Assembly: GCA_026745465.1 (NCBI GenBank)
Contig: JACYXH010000331.1
Coordinates: forward strand, 1 to 64,000
DNA from: Lota lota
Lineage: Eukaryota > Chordata > Actinopteri > Gadiformes > Lotidae
Direction: 5' to 3'
Length of the DNA: 64,000 bases
Shown in pieces: positions 11,858-23,700 of this stretch (its first letter is position 1; every line of letters begins with the position of its first letter). The notes below the pieces were generated by a model, which worked only from the letters and a program-made list of their open reading frames with translations, did not search any database and was not told where the DNA came from. Both the position numbers and the translations under genes were made by a program.

Positions 11858-12429
11858 AAAACAACATGCAGCTCCTTCGACCCTTTAAAGAACGCTATGA
11901 AAGCTCTTTGCCTAATACAGACCTCGGGCTATGTTTGGAGAACACTCTGTTGATAATCAATAAATAGGGTTAATAGATAGACCCGCCTGTAAAGACAGCC
12001 TGATGAGGTAGCCCTGTCATACAACAGGCTACGCTAACGTCCCCACCAACACAACAGTGTAATTCACTAGCTGTATCCGTGTTTTAAATGTCTTTGCTCT
12101 TCTGGTGTTGGCACTGAAAATGCACGTGGACACTAGGATGGACACGTTTAAGTAGCCTAAACCTTTGGGTCAATTTCTGTCCAACGTTACCAGTTTAGTA
12201 CAGTTTAGCCGGACTAGCACAATCAAGTTGCCACTATTGCTGCGGCACCGCGTTTAGAAAAGTGTTCTAACGAAAAAAGTGTTTGTTAAGACAAGTTTAC
12301 CCCGCGGATGCTTCCTGTTTTATTTCATTTGTATAGGCATGTACATTGCATGTCACCTCGCAGTGACCGCCTCCATTTTGGAAGCAATAGCATAGGAATG
12401 ATGATTATTATGTTAGTAGAAATGGTTAT

Positions 12430-12660
12430 TGGGTCATTGTCTAGTCTTAATCGTGAAATATATTTTTCATTTTGGGAGACATTGTGTTTGAAACTGCAAC
12501 AGCATGTCTCCTGTGCTCAAGTTTGCATTAGCCTAGGTTGGGTTATGTTCACGTTTTATTTAGTTTATTTTACAGTTCCATTACTACAACTCTCTTGAGT
12601 CGGTTCAATATGGCCAGCATCACCAATCTTAAATCCCATGGTGCATTCAAGTTCTTGTTA
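12430..12660. repeat. Dispersed repeat, copy 1
   Basis: Similar in order and orientation to 31880-32105. Shared landmarks are TTAATCGTGAAAT, GACATTG..GTGTTTGAAAC, GATTAGCCTAGG-like sequence and TTACTACAACTCTCTTGAGT followed by AAATCCCATG. It is a diverged interspersed repeat of unknown class. Confidence 0.6.
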
Positions 12661-12794
12661 TACAAAGCATAACAAGCAGTGAAATGCTTTCTTTGCCTGC
12701 TCACACAGTAAATGAGAAAATACACAATTATAATAAGTTTGAGAGTGAAGGAGTGGAACAACAGTACGTGTATATATAAAAGCCGGTGGCCGTG

Positions 12795-12989
12795 TTAGTT
12801 ACTCCAGAGTTGATTGTGGACATGTGAGCATGCTGGGAGCACATAGTCCTTTAAGGCATGGCCCTCGTTCACAAATCGTATGGCACTGGGGCAGAAGCTC
12901 CACCTGAGCCTGTCTGTGTTTGCCCTACCAATGCTTAGTCTCTTCCTTCTGATGTGCAAGTCCTTTCTTGAAGTCTTCGTATGACGCAT
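12795..12989 (-). pseudogene. LINE reverse-transcriptase C-terminal relic
   Basis: A 64-codon frame containing KRLSIGRANTDRLRWSFCPS, which has the pattern (basic residues, N-x-D/R, SF-P-A-R) seen at the very end of Rex1/L2 polymerases. It is followed downstream by CAGTGAAATGCTTTCTTTGC, a typical LINE 3-prime region. Only this scrap remains. Confidence 0.5.
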
Positions 12990-13000
12990 TCTGTTTCATA

Positions 13001-13008
13001 TGACGTCA
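13001..13008 (+). promoter_or_regulatory. CRE-like site TGACGTCA
   Basis: Perfect palindromic cAMP-response element, 78 bp upstream of the mki67 start codon. The site is inferred from sequence alone. Confidence 0.4.
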
Positions 13009-13085
13009 TTTTCCCGAGAAGGTACTGTGCTTTTCTTTGGAGCATAACCGATCAATGACTTCTCTCTACTTTTAGGTAACTCAAA

Positions 13086-15298
13086 ATGCCATACGGAAAG
13101 ATTGTCGTGATAAAGAGGGGAGGAGGAGATGGAACTGAATTTCCTCTAACCGCAACATGTCTATTTGGAAGGTATTATCAACTAAATGTTTTTGAATTTG
13201 CCAGTCGATTGGTGCACTAAGCTATCTTTAATCAAAATCAAGTTGAGTGCATGTTTATAGATTTCACTGCGCCATTTCTCTAAATGTTTTGGCAAATGTA
13301 ATAGTCAGTTCGGCTTGCCTGTTTCCGTGCATATTGCGCTGCACATGTAAAGGCCACTTGACAGATGTCTACTTTATATAGTATTATATATTATTATTTA
13401 CATATTTTAAACTACTGGAGGCGGATTCACTGTTGCTGACGTCACTGTCGCTAGGTTATGTGTATGTACAGTCGTTACTCCTGTATCGAAAGTGGCCGTG
13501 GCTGGTCATTGATAGTACAGGTACATAACGGTTGGAGCCTTTCCCGTGTTTGGAGGATTAATAATTCCTACCAGACCCTGTTGCTCCCAAACATATTTAT
13601 AGAAAAAATCTAATAATAGCCATCCAAGTATATTATACATCTGACCCATTTTGGGGTCAAGCATGTCTTGAAAAACATGCATATTTCTAAGACACTTCTT
13701 CCACGTTTTCTATGTTTGTTTTATTACAGGAAGCCAGACTGTGATATTCGTATACAGCTTCCTCATGTTTCAAAAGAACATTGTCGGGTTGAACTGAACG
13801 AAAATAAAGAGGTAACACTTTTTGTTATGGTTGTGTGGGGAGTGAGCCATTTCCACATCGTTGCTTCTAACATACATTCAACAAGATTAAAAACAAAAGC
13901 GTTCAGGTTTTTGTATTGAAATAATGAACGTGGTCTCTGCTCCAGGTCATCCTTACTAACTTGAGTTCAGTGAACCTGACACGTGTGAATGGGGAAGAGC
14001 TGCAGCAGGCGGAACGCCTGAAGCATGGCGATGTAATCACCATTATTGACCAGTCTTTCAGGTGGGTCTCAATAAACAGTAGCAAAAAGTTATTGCTAAG
14101 GATGTTGCCACTATCCATATGTATCCATTTTAAAATGACTCTTCTTCTGGGCTGTCCCTTATGTCAGGTTTGAGTATCCTCCACAACAGACGCCAAAGAC
14201 ATTTTCAGTCTCAGGCAAAGCTGATACTCAGGTACAGAATAGATACACTTATCATGTTCACTGATTACCTTTTATTTATTTTGTGTTTTTGTGAGAAAAA
14301 CATGCCTTTTTTGTGGTACATTTTGATTACCTGTTACCTAGGTTTTGCACGAGCATTTGAGAACCCCAGGAGAGAACAGGACATCCGAGATCTCCACAGG
14401 TACATGATCCTGACCAAATCAAGCATGTGTATAAAAATGCACTTTTAATGTATGTCTGGCCACAGATGCATTTCAAAATCTAAATGGAGAAACTCACCAA
14501 ATAGAAATTGCCTAATGGCCGTTGCATCATTTTAGGCCCCCGACTGAAAGATGGAGCAAACAATGACAACATCCAGCGATCCCTGGAGAAGGCCATGGAG
14601 GTGGAATCCAAGGAGGACGGGAGCTTGCAGCACAGCAAGACCGACTCCACCTTCAATGAGCTGTACCAGATGATCAAGCATTCTCTGGAAACGCCACGCA
14701 AACCGGCCGGACATCAGCCCCAGACGCCTGCAACCAAGAACGCCACACCAAAGCCCCAGCCCGGGCTGATCACTAAAGTGGTTGTGCAGGCTGCTGCCGC
14801 TGCAGACACAGTGAGCACCCCCAGTAAAGATGAGATCAAGAGCCAAGTGGTTGCCCCTGCAAAGTCCCCAAAGAAGTTCAGGAAGTCCCTTGACACAATT
14901 GCTACACCCGTAGCAGCGGAGAAGGCCTCCAAGCAGCAGACTCCCAAAACCGCCTTACCCACCGAGGAAATGCCCAAAAAGAAGAGGGTGTCTCTGCTTG
15001 CCCAAACCCCCAGCACCATGAAGGCGAGCGCAACACCCAAGGAAGAGACCCCACAGGAGGTCATTGCAAGCAAGGAGGTGGTGCAGCAAGTTGCCGTTGA
15101 GAAGCCCAAGACGGCCACTCCAGTGAAGCCCACCGCTGAAGAGCAACTGGATCCAACCGAAGCAGCTTGTGCCACACCCACTGCTGCCCCAGTGAAGCCC
15201 TCTCCAAGGGTGTCACCTCGCAGTGTTGAGAGGAAGCTCAAGGCCTCACTGTGTTCACAGTGTAAAGAAGGAGCTGGAAGCAAAGGCTGCAGCAAGTG
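13086..15298 (+). CDS. mki67: Ki-67 proliferation antigen, N-terminal exons
   Basis: Six spliced exons are supported: 13086-13171, 13730-13811, 13946-14061, 14168-14231, 14342-14399 and 14536 to about 15298. All introns are GT-AG and the phases are consistent. The start ATG follows an acceptor at 13075. The first 95 residues are the forkhead-associated domain (KIVVIKRGGGDGTEFPLT, CDIRIQLPHVSKEHCRVEL, RLKHGDVITIIDQSF), matching the N-terminus of Ki-67, the surfactant-like coat protein of mitotic chromosomes. The long last exon is Thr/Pro/Lys-rich and includes FNELYQMIKHSL and KKRVSLLAQTP, an RVxF-like stretch where Ki-67 binds protein phosphatase 1. A VKKELEAK motif, expected next in the protein, is readable only in a shifted frame at about 15262-15290, so an intron or an indel lies nearby. 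The large Ki-67 repeat exon and the LR domain are not in the window, so the gene is partial or truncated. Confidence 0.85.
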
Positions 15299-15383
15299 GT
15301 AAATATACGACACAAACGTTATGCTTTTCTAGTTGGTTGCCGAGTAGTTTATTAGTTATTTATCATGAACTCGTTCCATGCAG

Positions 15384-15570
15384 GTGAAGGTGCCATTGGT
15401 GTTCAAGGTCCAGGCAAGGCTGGTGGGCGGCACGCAAAGCACCAAGGTTCTGCTCAAGATCCACCCCCCCAGTGAGGGAAAAGAGCTCTTACGGGACTTC
15501 TTTCATTTCCTTGAAATATTTCTGCCAAAGATGGTGGACAAACTAATGGAGAAAAGTATGTAGAATGTAT
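15384..15570 (+). pseudogene. Possible further mki67 exon, frame uncertain
   Basis: Follows an acceptor-like CATGCAG at 15377-15383 and is open for about 60 codons (KVPLVFKVQARL ... LRDFFHFLEIFLPKMVDKLM). Splicing from the donor at 15299 in the preceding reading frame gives an immediate stop, and another frame gives GEGAIGVQGPGKAGGRH. I cannot tell which, if any, is translated. Confidence 0.3.
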
Positions 15571-17727
15571 AGAGTTAAACAAATCGGTTCAACATGGGTT
15601 TTTCCAAAATGTTGAGAATTATTTTTGTATTTTGCTACTATAGGAGTTGTACCTCACTCACAACAACAAACAATTTGAATGGGCAACGCTACAAATGCTA
15701 ATTTTCTGTACTGTGCTTTGGTAAATAATTTTGAAAATGTTGACCGTACTCTCACAATGTTTGTTTAGATAAAAACTACAGAAAAAAAAACATTTATTTT
15801 TCTTATGTTGAAATACTTAACTTAAATAATACACTTTTGGAATACATTATTCACAGTATGGACATCATGATTCTGAAGAATCAATCAATTTAATATTAAC
15901 AAAGAGTGTATCTTCATGAAGTCATTCATTTAAATAAACAGTTCATATTCACACATGGCTGCCCAATAACAGCCTAATATACCCCTACGTGCCACTGAGT
16001 TGCTTGGTGAGTTCAGTGGGGAACTTGGTCTTTAATTAAAGAGCAACAGTGAAGCCGAGGTTATGGCCATCCACGTGATTCAGACTGGTCATTAGATCAA
16101 CATGCTCGCCCCAACACATTCATCAACTATCCCTGAAAGGGTAAGGAAGTAAGATCTCTTTATTGAGTTGGGCCACGGTTGAACGGCATGCTACATAGTT
16201 CAAGCTAACAATAAAAGTGCAATTAGTTCCAGTTTAACGGATTATGGACTATAATCCGAGAGATGATCTCCTAGAGGAGCATTTTCTCCACACGACTGAG
16301 ACAGATGCGAGTAATTATTCGGGGAGACAAGACTTTTATTACACAGGAAAAGCGTGTGCTAAGGGAATGCTCAGTGGCCCAGGTCGGCTGATTAACAGGG
16401 GAGCTGCACCTTGGCAGCGATTTCCGATACCACTATGCATGTTGCTCTGAAGGGGGGCATCCAGAAAAGGTTGTGTCGGGGTGGATTAACTACATAGATT
16501 GACCAACTTTTATCGCAACCTTTTATTAGTTAAATGGGATATTTCTTTGGAAAAGAAAAAAAAAGTAAAGGAAGTCAATGTGCTTCTATTTGTTTTCACA
16601 TTGACATTAGTTGGCCTATTTGAGAGTAGTTCAATAGTAAGCCAGTATGCAAAAGGTTGATGTTATCTTTAACAATGGAATAACTTAACATTAAAGTAGT
16701 TAAACCAGAACTATGTTGCTTATTAACTACAGCCATCACTTTTGTTAAAACATATTTGAAATTGTGAAGAATAAACATCCACAAAATAAAACCCAGATTC
16801 CCCCAACATCTCAGCCAGCAACCCAGGGATTTGTTTTCCTCCAACCCAAGTCGTTCATTGGAGAAAATTAAGAAAATCTAATCTTGAACAAAAGTAATGG
16901 TAACGGTATAGGACACAGCCAGAGATATCAGCTTTTTCTTTGCTTTCCCTGTGTTCTGAGTACCTTGCCATCCTCACTTTTTCTGAGATTAATAACTAAT
17001 CCAACAGCTAGATGATGGGCAATTCATTAATATTGAATGATAAAAACTCACATTAGCAATAGTTACATTGAACTACACTTAAGATATTTGTAACCGTTTG
17101 AAAAATTTAAATAACGTGCAATGTATCCCCAAAACTCTTCCTTCCTTTGTTCCTTGGGAAATTTACATAAGCGTAAACGTTTTATCTTGCTATCTTTTGT
17201 GCCTTCCTTTCTGAATCGACAAGAGGAATACACAAGGCCCGCCTTAATTTTACTTCTGTCACTTAGAAACCTACATACTATGCTATATGTTTATTTGAAG
17301 TCTGCTTTAAATGTTGCCTCTCTTTCCCAACATTGATTCTACTTCTTGTTTTTCTCCGCGCAACTATGCCTTTTTTTACTTGCTCTTCTCATCTCGTCAA
17401 AAACAATTGCACAGTTGTTTCTGTAGCCTCTTTCCGGCCCCCCAACCCCCAGCACAACAGCTTAGCCACTGTTATGAATAAGACTCCTACAAATGTTCTA
17501 AGACGTTCTATTAACACAGTTCTACTTAGATATTTTTCCTAAGACTGTTGAACTAAAACTGTTTAGCTAAGACAGTGCTACTAAGACTCTGTCTTATTAA
17601 CACTGTTAACCAATAATATGTTTTATGAAGACTGTTCTACTAAGAATGTTCTACTATGACTGTTTATACTAAGACTGTTCTACTAGGACTGTTTATACTA
17701 AGACTGTTCAACTAAGACTCTTCTCCT
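15571..17727. other. No gene seen
   Basis: AT-rich non-coding sequence. From about 17510 to 17720 there are repeated imperfect copies of CTAAGACTGTTCTACTAAG, a degenerate short tandem array just left of the LTR element. Confidence 0.55.
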
Positions 17728-17732
17728 AATAC

Positions 17733-18236
17733 TGTCACGATTTGTCTAGTACAGGAACCCAGAAGCAGACCAAGACGAGGTAAGTTGGAATGAACAAAGT
17801 GAATGTTTATTTGGAAGCTGAATTCTGAATGTTGGTCGGGGGTGGGTGAGGCTGGAATGCTGGAGGTCTTTGTGCTGATTCCACGATGCTGCAGTGAAGT
17901 GGACAGACAGGTAGGCAGGTGTAGGTTAATCCAGGTGAGAAACTGTAGACAGAAGGGTAGGCGGCAGATTAGCGACAGGCTAACAGAGACAAGAAAAAAC
18001 AGCAACTACTATGCAAGACTTTGACGCTAGATACGAGAGCTAAACATACTGATTACGCTAACGATCCGGCAGGGAATGGATGTCTGGTCCTGGCTTAAAT
18101 AGTGCAGATTGCAGCAGGTGAACGTAGTTGGAAATCAGCCGAGATGTGTTTAGGAAAACTCAGGAAGTTTGGACTTCAGGTAGAGAAAAATAAAGAAACA
18201 ATGGCAAAACAGGCTCAAAGTGCAGGATTCATGACA
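17733..18236 (-). repeat. 3-prime LTR of the chromodomain element
   Basis: 504 bp, TGTCACGATT to ATTCATGACA. The pol frame ends 22 bp inside it. Confidence 0.94.
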
Positions 18237-19796
18237 GTACCCCCCCTCCGATGGACGCCACCGGGCGGACCACCCGGGGCACCAGGATGGAACCTATAGA
18301 AGTCCCGGAGCAGGTCGGCATCAAGGATCTGGCGTCGAGGTATCCAGCTCCTCTCCTCAGGACCGTAACCCTCCCAGTCCACAAGGTATTGGAAACCCCG
18401 CCCACGTCGTCTGGAATCCATGATGCGGCGAACGGTGTAGACAGGACCCCCGTCGATTATCCGAGGGGGAGGCGGACGAGGAGTCGGGGGCAACAGGGGA
18501 CTGAGGAGAACAGGCTTAAGGCAGGAGACATGGAAGGCAGGATGGACTCTGAGGGTCCTGGGCAATTTGAGACGGACAACAGCTGGGTTTATGATCCGTT
18601 CCACCACAAACGGACCAATAAACTTAGGGGACAGTTTCTTTGATTCAGTCTGTAGGGGCAGATTCCGGGTGGCCAACCAGACCTTATCCCCAACCGCGTA
18701 GGTAGGAGCCGGAACACGATGACGGTTTGCTTGTCGCTGGTAACAGTCAGAGGCCTTAAGAAGGTTCTTCCTGGCACGATGCCAGGTCCGTTGGCAACGG
18801 CGAATGTGAGCTTGGACTGAGGGAACTGAGAGATCCTTCTCCTGTGATGGAAATAGGGGTGGTTGATATCCGTACAGACATTGAAAGGGGGACATCCCAG
18901 TGGCAGAGGTCGGGAGAGTGTTATGGGCATACTCCGCCCACGGTAGCTGAGAGGACCAGGTGGTGGGATTAGAAGAGACCAGGCAACGAAGCGTGGACTC
19001 AATCTTCTGGTTGGCCCTTTCAGCTTGACCATTAGACTGGGGATGGAATCCAGACGTGAGGCTGACAGTCGCTCCAATGGCGAGGCAGAAAGCTTTCCAA
19101 ACGGCAGACGTGAACTGCGGGCCACGATCTGAAACAATGTCACCAGGTAGACCGTGTTTCCTAAACACCTCCTTGACCAGGATATTTGCAGTCTCAGTGG
19201 CAGATGGAAGCTTGGGGAGAGGCAGAAAGTGAGCAAACTTGCTGAATCTGTCCACTACTGTCAGAACAACAGTGTTCCCCTCAGATAAGGGCAACCCAGA
19301 CACAAAATCCAGAGCCAGATGCGACCAAGGTCGCCGCGGAATGGGCAGAGGATGCAGAAGTCCAGAGCTGGGTCGATTGGTTCCCTTATTTTGAGCGCAC
19401 ACTGGGCATGCAGCAACAAAACTCCGAGTCTGGTCTCCCATGGCAGGCCACCAAAACCGTCTGCGCAGTAAGGCCATTGTTCTAGCCACACCAGGGTGAC
19501 AAGCCATCTTGCTGGCATGGGCCCACTGAAGCACAGTAGAACGGACAGAGTCAGGCACAAACAGACGACCTGGCGGACCATTACCAGGACCGGGCTGAGT
19601 CCGAAGGGCTGTCATCACCTCCTCCTCGATCCTCCAGGTGACAGCACCCACGATGAGTCCTTGAGGCAGAATAGTCTCCGGTGTTGCCTCATCTTTCTCT
19701 GCCTTGGAAAACATCCGAGAGAGCGTCCGCCTTGCCATTCCGTGAGCCTGGTAGAAAGGTGAGGGAAAAATTGAAGCGTCCAAAAAACAAAGCCCA
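18215..19796 (-). pseudogene. pol: Pol C-terminal half: integrase and chromodomain
   Basis: Frame of about 520 codons. The zinc-binding HHCC domain reads [10 protein letters not shown] ... CPVCAQNKG (residues about 90-135). The catalytic triad is intact: [20 protein letters not shown] and [10 protein letters not shown]. The C-terminal chromodomain is [20 protein letters not shown], then [11 protein letters not shown] (about 455-505). It targets integration to modified chromatin in the Tf1/sushi lineage. Upstream of residue about 25 the correct frame is different. [10 protein letters not shown] ... [12 protein letters not shown] is read from 19796 to about 19720, and a 2-nt shortfall in a CT run at about 19716-19725 breaks the join. 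The remainder of Pol lies at 24985-26765. Confidence 0.9.
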
Positions 19797-20730
19797 TGTT
19801 AAGGTTACGGAACTGGACCCAAACGCAAGACACAGGAACCAGAAGGGAAAGGGTTCAAAAAGGGATTTATTACGGTACAGGCAAGGGCAAGGCAGGCGAG
19901 TAGTCCAGCAGGCAGGCGGGGAGTCAGGTAGGCGGCTGGCAGTCAGAGAGACGTAGTCAGGCGGGTGGTCGGGCAGGCGAGGTTTGGCAGCGAGGAAGAC
20001 AGGCAGGAACTAGGAACAGGAACGAGGAGCGGGAACGAGGAACAGGAACGGGAACGAGGAACAGGAACAGACACGAGAACAAGAACGGGAGTGGGACCCG
20101 TAAACAGGAACGAACGAAGCTGGCGGGGACGAAGTTATCTAAAGAGATCAACACAAACAACGAACTAGCACTGGCTCTGTGGGGAGACAGTGCTAAAATA
20201 CTGTGATGGGTGATTGGCTGATGAGCTGCAGGTGTGGGTAGACAGAGGGAGTGCACGCAGACCCGGCTCCAGACACAAATTCACGGACGGGCGTGCCATT
20301 CTTTTTGGGGGGGGCACAAATTAAATAAATCTCAACATTATCTTAATTATCTTGCAAATGAGTATTGAATGAATGCATACAGGTCTACACGTTTAACAAA
20401 TTTTATTTGGTATTGAAACAGCATTAATTTAGACTTAATTTTCACTGCGCAGTATGTACACTGAACATTCAACTATTGCGCACAACCACCATAGGCCTAT
20501 ACAGCATATACAAATAGGGTTAATTGCGTTAGCCTAAATCATGAACAACATGGCGATACAAATAAAAACAGGGAGAATAATGTAGACCTTGGCAATAATT
20601 AAGCATCTTAATCACAAGTATTAATGTTACATTTTTATTACATTTTGGGTGTTTTTTAGGCTGTTTTTTTTACTGTCTCTCAGCCTCTAACATGGACTAC
20701 AGGGAGCCAGCATAAAATACAAGCTCACCG

Positions 20731-23700
20731 TTAGTAGAGCGGCAGGCGACGCTTTGCTGCAGAGTGAAATCTTCTCAAAAGGCTGTCCTTCCACTCCTCC
20801 CTGAATTTCTTTAAGTCCTTTTCAAATGCCAACTTCATTAAATTGGCCTTTCTTCGATGAAGCATGCTGAGACGATGTTCTGTAAGAATGTTCTTTAGTG
20901 TGGAAAAAGAGTTCTCACAGAGTGCAGTGCTTGCACCAAAAGTCAAAGCGTGTTTCAGCGCTGTCATCACGCTCGGCATTGCTTCGAGAGGTTTGTGGAA
21001 GTGTTTTAGAACTTTTTTCATTGTCCATTTACCCCCGTCAGGTGGGGATGAGACCTTCATTTGCTCAGTTAGGAACCGGCGAGCCACTGTATATTCCGAC
21101 TCCACAATGGCTGTATTAGAAAGGTCCAGTAAAGGTTTCACTTTGGACACATCCAAAAAAGTAGAATCCTCCGGGTCGAGAGATTTGAACGCATCCATTA
21201 GCACACAGTTGCGCTCCCCAAAACGCTCCTTCATTTCCCCACAAACTGCATCAATACAACTAAAATACAGCCTGCGCAGCTCGGTTTCGTTGTTGGGATC
21301 TTCACGTGTAATTCTTTCCTCAACTACATACATAGCAAAGGATGTGTTTGGTGTGCGCTGTCTCTTTGGTGCGGGCTCCTCTGTTGCATCCTTGCAACAC
21401 TGAAAGAGTGCCATGAATTCTGTCTCAGAGCGCAGATTTTCAACACATGTACATGCTGAATTTACAAGTTGCAAACCTGTAAACAGATCCATGTCCTCTG
21501 CCTGTAGCATTGTGTTAGGGGGGGCGAGATATGACAAGATTTTGTGCGCCATCTCAGCGATGAATCTGAAACTTGGTTCAGACATGGCCTGCAGTAAACC
21601 TGTTGCTTCAACTCGCACGTCTTTGGGATAGGCTGTGGTGCTGTTGACTTCGCGCAAAAGGGTGGTAAGGTCATCAAATGATCTTAAAATAACAGAGACT
21701 GTGCCTAGATGACCAGTCCAGCGTTGATCTAAGAGTCTCTTCAGGGTCTGTCCCTTATAGAGAAGGGAGACTGTGGGTTTTCTGCAGAACTTGTAGAGCA
21801 TGTTACACATTGTGAAAAAATCCAAAAAGGCTTGCTCAGTTGCCAAAGCATGAATGACCACCAAATGAAGTTGATGATTGAAACAGTGGACACATGGTAT
21901 GTCTCTGTGCAGTTTCTGTTGCAGAAGTTTCTGCACTCCTCCGTGTTTGCCCGACATCAGGGAGGCGCCGTCATACACCTGACTGATGATTTTTTGGGGA
22001 CTCAGTCCTGCTTGTGTTAATTCCTCAATAATTGTGTCAGTCAATGTAGCTGCATCCCCCTTGTCAGTCGTGGAAATGGTCAGAAGACGCTCAGTTGGCT
22101 CGTACAGGTCATTGACAAAACGCACAATTATGGAAATATTTTCTGTTCCTGTAGAGTCTCTAGTTCCATCCACTTTTAAAGTGTAAAATGACTCGCCAAC
22201 CTCTTTCACAATCTGCTCTGTGACCATAGTACTCATAATGTCTATGATGTTGTTCTGAATATCATGGCTAGTGTATCTAGCGTTGTGTGGAATAGACTCT
22301 GCTATTCTGGCCAAGACAGGATCTTTCCTTAAAGTGTATTCAAACAAGGACAAAAATAGGCCACAGCCATCTCCAGACATACTATCAAAACCATCATTGT
22401 CCCCTCTAAAAGGTAGCTGGTTTACTGTAAGGAACTCAATGGCATCAATGATGGCTGACAGGTAGTATCTATTACGTTGCAACTGTTCTGTATTTACCAA
22501 CGTAGCAATTTCTGTACCCGTCTGAACACGTCTCTCCTTATCTCTCCACATAGCTTCACAGAGCTGGTGTTCTTTTGATGATGCATGTTTGTTAAGTCCT
22601 TTCCCAGTCTCGACTGCATGCTTCCAATCGCAAAATCCACTCAGCGTAAAGGTCGAGTCTACAGCAGAGGAGGGTGCTCGGAACTTTCTGCATGGGTAGC
22701 AAAATGCAGCGTCTGCCTGGATGGAGTATTCCAGCCAGCCTCTGCTACCATACCAGGCGCTGTTGAAAGTTCTTTTTTTGCCTGAGAACAAGCGTGCAGG
22801 AAAAGTTTTCAAGACAATTTGATTTGGTTTCTCAACGCCGAGATCCCCTGGTTCTGCCGCTTGTGATGAAGACCCTTGCTTTGGGTTACAGCAGGGGTCG
22901 GGAACCTATGGCTCGCGAGCCAGATGTGGCTCTTTTGTTGATTGCATATGGCTCGCAGATAAAACAAAATATTCTCACTTGTTTTAATCCATCCATCGAT
23001 TTTTCACTGCGCATGTCCTGTTCAGGGCTGCAAAAGCAATTGTCCATTATTTTAATTGGATGATACTGGCCTACGTTTGCCGTTGCTGGGTAAAACAGGT
23101 AAACGCCCCCTTTTGAATCAGTCTGAGACTGCGTCTGCTCGGTCATTAGCTCAAAGCTAACCCTTCGACGAAGAAGATGGCGAAAAGAAAAAAAGACGAC
23201 GAGTATCGTACATTTCAGGACGAATGGACCGAAGAATTCGCCTTTGTGGAGAGAGCGGGTTCTGCGGTGTGTCTAATTTGCAATGACAAAATTACATCGT
23301 TGAAACGGTCGAATGTAAAGCGGCACTTCGACACGCGCCACGCTACCTTTGCATCAAAATACCCTGCGGGAGACAGCAGAAAGAAAACGTGCCAAGAGCT
23401 TCTGAGCAGGGTGCAAGCTAGCCAGCAGCAACTCCGCGTATGGACCCGGCAAGGTGACTATAATTCGGCTAGCTTTGCTGGTTCTTTAGCAATAGTGAGG
23501 AACGGAAAACCATTCACAGATGGCGAGTATGCTAAAACGTTCATGCTGGATGTAGCCAATGAACTTTTTGATGATCTTCCGAACAAAGACAAGATAATCA
23601 AACGGATACAAGACATGCCTCTGTCGGCAAGAACTGTTCATGATCGTACCATCGTGATGGCAAACAAAGCACGCTTTGGAGAATTTCGTGAGCACACTCG

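Noticed and set aside
14714..15313. 199-codon minus-strand frame
   Set aside because: Antisense shadow of the mki67 long exon; GC-rich third positions keep it open.
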